Positions 9,437 through 64,000 of a DNA stretch of 64,000 nucleotides are shown here, piece after piece (positions within the stretch are counted from its first letter, which is position 1; every line of letters begins with the position of its first letter). Both the position numbers and the translations under genes were made by a program. The stretch lies in assembly GCA_034670405.1 (NCBI GenBank), contig JAXDDX010000319.1, positions 62,001 to 126,000 of the forward strand, in the 5' to 3' direction. A model generated the notes under the pieces. It worked only from the letters and a program-made list of their open reading frames with translations. It had not been told where the DNA came from and did not search any database. Origin of the DNA: Hoplostethus atlanticus. Taxonomy: Eukaryota; Chordata; Actinopteri; Trachichthyiformes; Trachichthyidae.

Positions 9437-10900
9437 ACATAGAAATATTAATGGAACAAATCTCCCAATATAATTTCTACATTTACATTAATATAATTTC
9501 ATACTGCCACATTACAACAACTGTACTGTTTAAACATGATGCTTATCCAGTGCAATATTTAAACAGTATGAACAGGTAATAATCCCACAGTCTGAGCTAC
9601 TATTCTATTTTTTGTATCCCTATGAAAAACAACACATCAATATTTTTCAGATAAAGAAAATTCTTCCTGGATGGAAATGCTGTTTTAATTCCTATATTAT
9701 CTAGTACAGTAACTACTGACACACATGGTACACACAAGGACAACAGACCACTAACAGGCTAACATAGTAGTACAGTAGCTACTGACACATGGTCCAGGAC
9801 AACAGACCACTAACTGACTAACATACAGTAGCTACTGACAGAACAACAGACCACCAACAGACTAACATAGTAGTACTGTAGCTACTGACAGGACAACAGA
9901 CCTAACCCTATTGACAGGACAACAGACGTAACTGACTAGTTGTTGAGGTTTGGGAGGTCTGCGCGTCGTTCAAGTTGATTGGTTGATGGCAGGCCATATT
10001 GTTTGTCTGATTTTGATGGAGAAAGGTTACAAAGTGTTTGTCACTCTCCTTTGGGTGTGTACCAAGTTTGGTAGTGAGCAAACACAGGAGAATAAAAAAT
10101 CAATCACACTTACAGTGTAACAGCATTTCAAATGCTTAAAATGTTGATCTTTAAATACAGCACATACTTGTTTGAGAAGTATTTACAATCACTGTGCAGT
10201 ATTTCCAGTCTCTAGCATGTATCATTTCACAGTACATTGAGGAATGGCAGGAGAACAATAACTATAGTGGAGGTGGAGATTGTGGAGATTCCACAGTTCA
10301 AGGCCTAATGCCGTTTAATACCAACATGAGTTATATGCCATTATTACCTAGGCCACGCCCACACACACCCAGTAGATCATCTTGAACCAATAATAATATA
10401 ATTTATCAAAACGGTGCAATAAAATGCTTTACAAGATAAATAAAAAATATGCAAACAAACAGCAGCACAAATAAACCTACTGATAATAATATATTAACAA
10501 ATATAACTTCTCCATGCTGGAAAGTCTGAAGCTTCATCTTCCACCGGATGGTGTTAAGTCAATGCATTTAGATGGATTTACAATGTTTTGTCTTTTAAAC
10601 CTTAACAATTATGAGCTTAAATATTTATTTTAAATATTTAGTATCCCAGAAATAAAGTTTATGTCTTTGCTGTGTTGATGACATATACCTGAAAATATAT
10701 TCAAAAAATATGTTGCTCACTGAAAATATATTTCCAGTGGAATATCATTTGTGTAGAAATAATTGTGGTCTATTTTTTTTTGTATATTTTGAAACATATC
10801 TCTAAACATTATGTGATGTAGATGTGCAATAAGTGTATGTCGGGCCTCCAAGCATTTACAGACATGATGCTGGAATACAATGTACTTCACTTTTAAGAAG
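9437..10900 (+). other. tpcn3: tpcn3 3' UTR and downstream flank
   Basis: AATAAA occurs at 10419-10424 and another candidate near 10651, so the 3' UTR may be about 1 kb. A minisatellite lies inside it at 9713-9940. I see no other gene. The actual cleavage site cannot be set from sequence alone. Confidence 0.5.
9713..9940 (-). repeat. Minisatellite shared with ttbk1 intron 8
   Basis: It contains four to five imperfect units with CAGTAGCTACTGACA and AACAGACCACTAAC. On the minus strand these read as the same unit that forms the 56-bp array at 40944-41575. Confidence 0.75.
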
Positions 10901-10945
10901 AAAAGGCTCCGTACCAATAGGGGGCAGTATGGAGTTTGAGGAATG

Positions 10946-10978
10946 TGTGTGTGCGCGCGCGCTCGCGCGCGTGTCTGT
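10946..10978. repeat. Alternating TG/CG tract (Z-DNA-prone)
   Basis: The tract is GT repeats, then CG repeats, one CT interruption, then CG and GT, almost strictly alternating purine and pyrimidine. It lies about 25 bases before the first candidate exon at 11003. Confidence 0.6.
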
Positions 10979-11002
10979 GTATGTGGTGCTGATGCTGTAG
11001 AC

Positions 11003-11061
11003 ATGGAGGAGAGGGAGTGGATCTTCAGCTCTCTGTCATCTGGACGGAACACAACATTCAG
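11003..11061 (+). other. Candidate 5' exon with ATG
   Basis: The ATG at 11003 has a good context (GACATGG) and opens MEEREWIFSSLSSGRNTTF up to a strong donor CAG|GTAAGA at 11062. It could be the first coding exon of an unrecognised gene, or a 5' UTR exon of ttbk1 with an upstream start. I do not recognise the peptide. Confidence 0.35.
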
Positions 11062-11314
11062 GTAAGAAATAATAATAATAATTTTCATTCTTCCGTTAAT
11101 CTGCAGAATAACAACAGAAAAATAAATCCGGTCGGTAAATCCGGTTGGAGGTCGTTATGTGTCTGCAGCCTCCGGAGGCCGGAGGATGTTCATTGGATTT
11201 CTGCTCTTTGTCCGGTCGGCCGATAGAACAATATAGAACATGTCTTATATAATGTTATGGAATATCTAGTGGAAACCGTTCACTAGACTGTGATGAGCGT
11301 TTTGTTGTTGTGAG

Positions 11315-11373
11315 GAGATGCAGGCCTGCGGCTTCCGCCCGGTTCCTGTCGGAGTATCGCTCGATTGATGACG
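11315..11373 (+). other. Candidate 5' exon, second
   Basis: An acceptor TTTGTTGTTGTGAG ends at 11314 and a donor GTGAGC starts at 11374. In frame with the 11003 exon it reads RRCRPAASARFLSEYRSIDD with no stop. It may instead be a non-coding first exon. Confidence 0.3.
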
Positions 11374-12937
11374 GTGAGCGGGTTATCAGAATTTCTACCG
11401 TGACAATAACATTGATATTATTATGTTTAACTTTATAATAACATTAGAATAACATTAGAATAAACGGTATGGCTGAGACTGTCGGCCTGCCATCCGGACA
11501 GGCTGGATTAAGGTGGGCCCAGGGGCTGAACAGCGCCACCTGTCGTCCACAACGTCTCTTATTAGATAAAGAAGGGTCTCCGCACCATTGCCAAATTAGA
11601 CAGATTACATTTTAGGACGTCCTGTCGGTATGTTCAAAATAAAAGCCTTATTGAGGCCCATAGGCTGCATAGTGAAAATTAAGAATATGTTTAAGGTGGA
11701 ATCTGTAGTAATGAAAATAAAGTCATTTTTTAAAATTACCTTTTCACAGGATACCTGCATAACCATATGCCAACACAAGATGTCATATGTAGGCCTATTT
11801 GAAAGTATGTCTACCATCCTGAAAAAGTCAATTTAATTAGAGGCAGCACAAAAATCACATTCAATATGATTTTTTGTAATATACGCTACAATCTTTAATT
11901 ATGCTATTTTCCCCCCAGAAATGACAAAATGCATGCATTTATTTTGAAGGCAAAATTGCCTTGCTTCTGATATGTTCTTGTATAAGTGTGTGAGACTTGA
12001 CACCACTGGTCTGCAGAACATTATCAAGGTACCACAGTTACACAGAAAATTGGACGTAAGGCGAGTTTGCCTTCAAAAGTAAAATTGAAACGTTGTCACT
12101 TCCAGGGGAAAAAGTATTGCAGTGAACAGAACATCAAAAATCATATTAAAAATATTCAGTGGAATCATTTTATTGAATATGGGGTGAAATCATAGCTGTA
12201 AAATAGACACATTATATTGTGTATATTGTATATATTGTGTTATGGTGTATATTTCCTGATGAAAGTGTCTCATGGTCGGGTAAATCTAAGGTTTATTTGT
12301 ACATTTGTAGTTTATATCACTCCAAACGTGGCAACACATGTTCGTCAAAGAGAGATTTATTTTGAAAGTACTGACAGGATGTTGTGTTACTGTGTTGTTG
12401 ATACGGCTTGACGCTGCTGGAGGCAGAGCTGCAGTGCGGACAAACGGGCAGGAGCCGGAGAACCTGACACCTACAGACCGCCTGTCTGAACGGGGTCTCG
12501 GGCTTTCTACCGACCTGCTAACCAGGTTTTATTATTGAGAGGCAGCAGATGATAATCTGCATCGTCGGTACCGTCAGTGGGATGAGCAGATTAATAACCA
12601 CAGTGTTATTTTAACGGGATACTAAGGCTGTTGGGACTTTGATGAAAATAAAAGATGTCTTTCTGTGTTTTCGGCTCGGTGCGTCCATCTGCTGTAAAAT
12701 TAGCAGGCCTGTTTTTCCCCGGACGCCTGATCTGAACCTGGTTCGTAATACTGAACAGTTCACAGGACTGAGCAGCTCGGTAGCGCACAGGTGAAATGGT
12801 GGTTTAGTCCTGGTGGTCTGAGGCCGCTTTCGGCCCGTTTCAGAGGAACGGTGGGTTTTCTGGGTGAGGGCGGTTTGTGCCACAATAAAATCCCAAATGA
12901 AGATTCCCAAAAGACGGAAAAGGAGCGGACTGTGCGC

Positions 12938-13133
12938 CAGGTAGGTCTGATCCGGACAGGGTAGATCTGATCCGGACCAAGTAGATCCGGGACGGGTAGA
13001 TCTAATCCCGACTGGGTAGATCTGATCCGGACCAGGTAGAGCTGATCCGGACCAGGTAGGTCTGATACGGACTGGAGAGATCTGATCCGGAGCAGGTAGA
13101 TCTGATCCGGACCGGGTTTATCTGATCCGGACC
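12938..13133 (+). repeat. 20-bp minisatellite with donor-like units
   Basis: There are about ten units of the form CAGGTAGATCTGATCCGGAC. The first unit directly follows a possible exon end (GTGCGCCAG|GTAGGT at 12941), and several later units also contain CAG|GTAGRT. Confidence 0.75.
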
Positions 13134-13147
13134 ACAGCCATCAGGCA

Positions 13148-13155
13148 TGACGTCA
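13148..13155. promoter_or_regulatory. CRE palindrome TGACGTCA
   Basis: An exact eight-base cAMP-response element lies at the downstream edge of the GC-rich zone. CREB/ATF sites of this form are common in neuronal gene promoters. Function here is inferred from the motif only. Confidence 0.4.
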
Positions 13156-13676
13156 GGTCAGAAAGTGGGTGTAAACCAGACGAACGTCTGTTCCTGCTTT
13201 ATTATATAAATATATCTTAATCTGTTTTAATACTTTCAATATAGAATTTATTCATATATTGGATTAAGATATGTTTGATTCATGGTGCGGGGCCAAGTTT
13301 ATTGATCAGGAGGAAGGAGGACTGCAGAGGGAAAGATTCTCTACTGATACTGGATCTGTAGACCAATGATGTCACATAACCATATATAACCAATGTCGTT
13401 CATCCATCCATCAATTCATCCATTCATTTGAAGTGTTTTGATAGAATAACAGTTGAATGTGTAAAATGTAATAGTTGCTGAGATTTGTTCCTTTTGGCAA
13501 CAGCCCAAACTCAGAGGCTGATCTGGGAGCAGCTAATCCAACATCCATCTTTTCTTGAGTCTGGAAGCCTCATATTCACATCCATCAATCCATCTATTCA
13601 TCCATTCATCTGTCTGTCTGTCTGTCTGTCTGTTAATGATCACCTTGTGTTCATTTTCATTGTGTTCTGTGTTCAG

Positions 13677-13851
13677 ATGTACAGGAAGTTGTCATACTGG
13701 TGGGTTTGGTAAGGCTGAGGAGGTCGTTGCTCCGCCCCCTTAACGTCTGCCTCTGTTCTGGCTCGTAGGCTGACAGAGGAAGGGTTTTGTCCCGCTCAGG
13801 ATTTGTTGTAAACCGTCAGGTTTTCCAGGAGCTCATAACTATGGTGAGCAG
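13677..13851 (+). other. Candidate microexon pair or single 5' exon
   Basis: A strong acceptor (TTTTCATTGTGTTCTGTGTTCAG, the last T of the run trimmed) ends at 13676, and a donor GTAAGG follows at 13709. A second acceptor CTCGTAG ends at 13768 and a donor GTGAGC follows at 13852. In the frame set by 11003 and 11315 the pieces read DVQEVVILVGL and then ADRGRVLSRSGFVVNRQVFQ ELITM. The implied 60-base intron is unusually short. Read without splicing, the frame stops at 13766-13768. Confidence 0.25.
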
Positions 13852-13916
13852 CTTCTCAGCCAGTTTCATCAGAGACCAACTGGAATGCAAACCCCTGGCT
13901 TCTGGCATAGCACCCC

Positions 13917-13917
<1 letters not shown>

Positions 13918-13952
<35 letters not shown>

Positions 13953-13963
13953 GCACACACACT
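13918..13963. repeat. (CA)n microsatellite
   Basis: About 46 bases of CA repeat with a GCGC interruption near 13950. Confidence 0.85.
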
Positions 13964-14200
13964 CCATTAGTTGATTGACAGCAGACTGCGGTTTGAAACT
14001 ACAGGAAGAACTTTGTCAGTATATTTCACTGTTCTGCTGCTGAGACACATTTCACTGCTGGACTACAGCATTTCCCTACTATAATGTACTGTACTATACT
14101 ATGTAGTACTACACTATACTTTATATTACTATACTATACATAATACTATTCTATACTATGTGATACTATTCTGGACTACAGATGTGTTGGAGTTTACCAA

Positions 14201-15855
14201 CCAGGGGCCAAATGTAGAAACCATGCGGACGCCACTTTCCACACTACTGACACCGGCGGTGAGAACCAGTTCACATCTTTCACATCATGCGTAGCCGACG
14301 CCGTCTTCTGAGTCCACTAAATTCACACTAAGACTAATATTGATATTAGTATTATTGGAGAGTAAGAGTTGCCCGTTAATATGTTGTTATGACATCACTA
14401 TATAAAGGCTGTAACGTAATGGATCACACACTGGATCTCTCCTGAACCTCAAGCTGTTTTCTGGAGGCACCAGATCAGAATCTGGTAACAAAATGAGGTT
14501 TTATTGAGTCTGATTACAACAAGATCCAAACTGGGAGACAAACCAAACCAACCTGGGTCTCTTCTCCTCCTCCGCTCGGTCTCCTCTCCTCCTCCCCTGA
14601 GTTCTCTCTCCTCTATTGGGTCAGTTCTCCTCCTCTCCTCCTCCAGTGGGTCCTCTCGCCTCTCCTTCACTGGGTCTCCTCTCCTCCTACCCTGGGTTCT
14701 TTCTCCTCTATTGGGTCAGTTCTCCTCCTCTCCTCCTCCAATGGGTCCCCTCTCCTCCTCTCCTCCGCTGGGTCCTCTCTCCTCCTCCACTGGGTCCACT
14801 CTCCTCTATTGGGTCCTCTCCTCCTCCCCTGGGTCCTCTCTCCTCTATTGGGTCAGCTCTCCTCCTCCAGTGGGTCCTCTCTCCTCTCCTCCACTGGATC
14901 CTCTCTCCTCCTCCACTGGGTCCCCTCTCCTCCTCCCCTGGGTCCTCTCTCCTCTCCTCCACTGGGTTCTCTCTCTTCTCCTCCCCTGGGTCCTCTCTCC
15001 TCTCCTCCACTGGGTCCTCTCTCTTCTCCTCCCCTGGGTCCTCTCTCCTCTCCTCCACTGGGTCCTCTCTCCTCTCCTCCACTGGGTCCCCTCTCCTCCT
15101 CCACTGGGTCCTCTCTCCTCCACTAGGTCTTCTCTCCTCCCCTGGGTCCTCTCTCCTCCACTGGGTCCCCTCTCCTCCTCCACTGGGTCCTCTCTCCTCC
15201 TCCACTGGGTCCTCTCTCCTCCACTGGGTCCTCTCCTCTCCTCCACTGGGTCCTCTCTCCTCTATTGGATCCTCTCTCCTCTCCTCCACTGGGTCCTCTC
15301 TCCTCTCCTCCACTGGGTCCTCTCTCCTCCTCCACTGGGTCCTCTCTCCTCCTCCACTGGGTCCCCTCTCCTCCTCCACTGGGTCCCCTCTCCTCCTCCA
15401 TTGGGTCCCCTCTCCTCCTCCACTGGGTCCCCTCTCCTCCTCCACTGGGTCCCCTCTCCTCTCCTCCACTGGGTCCTCTCTCCTCCTCCATTGGGTCCTC
15501 TCTCCTCCTCCTCTCCTTGTAATCACACCTCTTCTTACCTTCGTTGGGTTCGGGGCTCTGAACTATTCAACATATTGTATTTAGTTTGTAAGACAGGAGC
15601 AAAGACGTTTCCATTACTTCAACTTGCACTTCACACTCTTCACCAGTGCTTCCGCCATTTCTTATCAAAACTAAAATAACGACAGCCATTTATAGTATAG
15701 TACATTGTGGGCGTGGTCACAAGGCTCGTGCACACATTTCCTGGATGATTGAGATTCATCAGGAAAAAACACGTATGAACAGGCGTATGCAGGGTTTCCT
15801 GTTTCCTGTTTCCTGCTTCAACACTTACACAAAGTCTTATGCATTTGGCCCCTGG
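14201..15855. mobile_element. TIR element swollen by an internal minisatellite
   Basis: The left end CCAGGGGCCAAATG is repeated inverted at the right end (15842-15855). A shorter relative lies inverted at 23692-24060. In that relative the segments next to GGAGGCACCAG and CATTGTGGGCG are only tens of bases apart, while here they are about 1.2 kb apart because of the tandem array at 14555-15520. Confidence 0.7.
14555..15520. repeat. Pyrimidine-rich minisatellite (TCCTCCACTGGGTCCTCTC)
   Basis: Dozens of variable 15-27-bp units built on CTCCTCCACTGGGTCC fill almost 1 kb. The units contain few stop codons in any frame, so long open frames appear on both strands. These are by-products of the repeat, not genes. 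Confidence 0.9.
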
Positions 15856-17395
15856 TCTGATCCATCATGTCTGTTAGTTTATAATGTCTAAATCGATCTG
15901 AACCAGGTTGTTGTGGTGTGTCTGTAGATCATCCAGTAACGTTCTCAGTAAAAGTGAACAGTGTGATCAGGTAGATTTGTCTCCAAATGTAGGTTACTGT
16001 GACTCAGTAAACTGTCTTGTCTTTAGCCCTAGTCTCTACTCCAAAACACTCTGAGTTGGAGCTGGAGAAGAGTCAGCTCAGTTCACCTGAACAAACTGGT
16101 AGCTAGCTAACTAGCCAGCAGGCTAGTTTAGTTACTGTTAACATGGGACTACTAGCCACTGCTAATGCTAGCTTCTACTAGATACGTTAGCTAGTGTGCT
16201 AATCAGATGTGTTAACAACAAGACAGTGATGGTTAGCTGACCAGATACTATGGTTAGCTAGCTAACAAGCTACATGATCTAAACACTAAATCAATCAGAT
16301 GTATCAGTGATGAAATGATCAGTTCAGTAGAAACAGACAGAAATTAACCATGAAGATTCAATTCGGTTGAGAAGAAACACAACCAGCTGTTCAGAGCTGA
16401 GGACCTCCAATATGGCTGCCAGAGGGGGCGGGGTTCTGTCACCTGAAAGTCCTCTATACTATACTGTACTATATTATATAGTATGCTGTCCTAGACTATA
16501 TTAGTCTATATACATAATACTACACTGTACTATTACTATGTAATATTATGATATACTATGTCTATGACTATTATAGACTATATGGGGAAATGCTGTGGTC
16601 TCGCCCGTGTGGCAGCTCGGTAGTGTATTGCTGGCTCTGGCAGTGACTGCACCAGGCTTCACTACATTAACAGTGCTGCAGCGTCTTCCAGCCACTAATC
16701 ACACTAAAACTGATAGATGGATGCTGTTGTCCTGCCCGGCAAGGTGCTGTATCACTGCAGATGTTGAGAAGCCCCCTCCCAGTCTGTTTAGTCCTCTATC
16801 AGAGCTGGTATGACTGGAAACACAACTGACAAACTGCATTATCCCCAGTCCAGCTGAGCTCTGCATGCACAACTGATGGTCTGTGGCATTGCATGCAGAA
16901 TAGCATGGTTTGGGGACTGACATGCTTCACTTTGAACCTAAAGTTTACCCCACAAATCCAAAACTGATAACCATTCATGGCAAATATGTTTGCAGCACTG
17001 TCAAATCAGCCAGCCTGTTTAAACCAGTGACTTCGTGTCTACTGGTTAATGTGACCAGTCACTATGCATGTTAGTTGCTAAATTAACAAGTAGGCTGTAG
17101 TTTTAGGCGCTAGCTATGAAAGTAAGAAACTCAGTCATCTAGCTCAACACTGTTACAGTACCTTGACTAAGGTATACTGCAGTACTACTGTTCTACTGTA
17201 GTATTTCCTTGTCTGTCAGTCTGACTAGTATACCAGGTCAAGTAGATGGTTGTCTAGCTGATATCCCAACACCCACCACCAGTTCCTGTCAGGGTGAAAC
17301 TAGAGAGGCAAGTCCAGCTCGCTTCCTCTGTCAACATGATATTTGCTGTCAACATGATATTTGCTCCAGTAACTGCAAATGCCATCACTGCAAAT

Positions 17396-17396
<1 letters not shown>

Positions 17397-17426
<30 letters not shown>
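17397..17426. repeat. Poly(C) run of 30
   Basis: Thirty consecutive C follow CAAATT and precede AGCAGTAG. G/C homopolymers of this length are rare in vertebrate genomes. The minus strand could form a G-quadruplex. Confidence 0.8.
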
Positions 17427-17504
17427 AGCAGTAGCCTGATCCAGCTAGAAGAATGGCCTTTAATGGCAACAAGCCATTTATAATGCCTGTTCTATCTGCT
17501 ACAA

Positions 17505-17705
17505 CTGACTGGGGTTGTACTGGGCAGCTCCCAGTGGAACCAGTGGCAGACTGGTTGTACTGGTCAGCTCCCAGTGGAACCAGTAGAAGACTGTGGTTGT
17601 ACTGGTCAGCTCCCAGTGGCCACCAGTAGAAGACTGTGGTTGTACTGGTCAGCTCCCAGTGGAACCAGTAGAAGACTGTGGTTGTACTGGGCAGCTCTCA
17701 GTATG
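17505..17705. repeat. Minisatellite GGTTGTACTGGNCAGCTCCC
   Basis: Four to five units of about 42-45 bp contain TTGTACTGGTCAGCTCCCAG and GGAACCAGTAGAAGACTG. Confidence 0.75.
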
Positions 17706-17842
17706 AATGTGAGCATGGAGCTCAGTCAACCTTCCCTGCAGAAATAAAGGTTAAAGGGTCTGTTCCTTAAAACTAACTGGTGTCCTGTTGAATCCCCTTC
17801 CTTCCTTCCTTCCTTCCTACCCTTCTTCCTTCCTCCTTGTAG

Positions 17843-64000
<46,158 letters not shown>

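Larger units (their letters stand above)
10980..13160 (+). promoter_or_regulatory. GC-richer candidate promoter zone of ttbk1
   Basis: CpG density rises at 11110-11400, 11460-11560 and 12400-13150 compared with the AT-rich flanks. A full cAMP-response-element palindrome TGACGTCA sits at 13148-13155. Human TTBK1 has upstream non-coding exonic sequence, so a fish 5' UTR exon here would be expected. Several exon-like segments are listed separately. Which start site is used cannot be told from sequence. Confidence 0.35.
14061..16600. mobile_element. Possible larger TIR element enclosing nested repeats
   Basis: GACTACAGCATTTCCC at 14061-14076 is matched in inverted orientation by GGGGAAATGCTGTGGTC at 16584-16600. 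Inside each end lies an ACTATACT-rich AT tract (14080-14170 and 16455-16580). The 14201-15855 element would be nested within. No target duplication is obvious. Confidence 0.35.
15860..17842 (+). other. Intergenic or 5' intron DNA with short repeats
   Basis: I see no exon apart from the acceptor at its end. It holds ACTATACT-rich sequence (16455-16580), a poly-C run (17397-17426), a 40-45-bp tandem repeat (17505-17705) and a CCTT-rich pyrimidine tract (17798-17840) that serves as polypyrimidine tract for the exon at 17843. Confidence 0.5.

Noticed and set aside
14504-15679. Open frame of 391 codons on the + strand and long opposing frames over 14600-15530
   Set aside because: All are translations of the CTCCTCCACTGGGTCC minisatellite; frames are open on both strands and the peptide is simple repeats of Ser, Leu and Pro or Glu, Arg and Gly.

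Overview
The window is nuclear DNA of a ray-finned fish, most likely a teleost. It has vertebrate exon-intron genes with GT-AG introns. The repeat set is typical of fish: Tc1/mariner, Rex1-like, Rex3-like and L2-like LINEs, tRNA-derived SINEs, hAT, Harbinger and Kolobok elements, and very long CA/GT and pyrimidine tracts. Two host genes can be supported, both on the + strand. Everything else is intron, intergenic DNA or repeat.

Region 1 (1-3120) is upstream intron or flank made mostly of repeat debris: a TA-flanked Tc1-type MITE, LINE tails, a broken Rex3-like LINE and a tRNA-derived SINE. Region 2 (3121-9436) holds the last eight recognisable coding exons of a two-pore channel gene, best matched to tpcn3. 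It runs from domain II S3/S4 through the second pore to an intact C-terminus and stop. One exon (5741-about 5967) has lost its splice donor where a tRNA-like fragment and an L2 LINE begin, and oppositely oriented L2 copies flank that exon.

Region 3 (9437-17842) is the tpcn3 3' flank followed by a GC-richer zone with possible 5' exons or promoter of the next gene. It also holds several minisatellites and a roughly 1.65-kb TIR element with a 1-kb pyrimidine-rich minisatellite inside it. Region 4 (17843-64000) is ttbk1, tau-tubulin kinase 1. Thirteen shared coding exons give 641 codons with every splice phase consistent, followed by two mutually exclusive phase-0 3' exons: a short end at 56992-57282, and a long exon from 63195 that runs off the window.

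The large ttbk1 introns contain most of the mobile DNA: nested LINEs, a Tc1 remnant interrupted by a Harbinger MITE, a SINE with an 18-bp target duplication, a solo LTR with a 5-bp duplication, and a Kolobok-like element with a THAP-type finger fragment. They also hold 1.35 kb of nearly pure pyrimidine. The regulatory feature I find most interesting is (GT)63 directly against the 3' splice site of ttbk1 exon 12. UG repeats bind TDP-43, and TTBK1 is a known TDP-43 kinase. I see no prokaryote-type system, CRISPR array or functional RNA gene.
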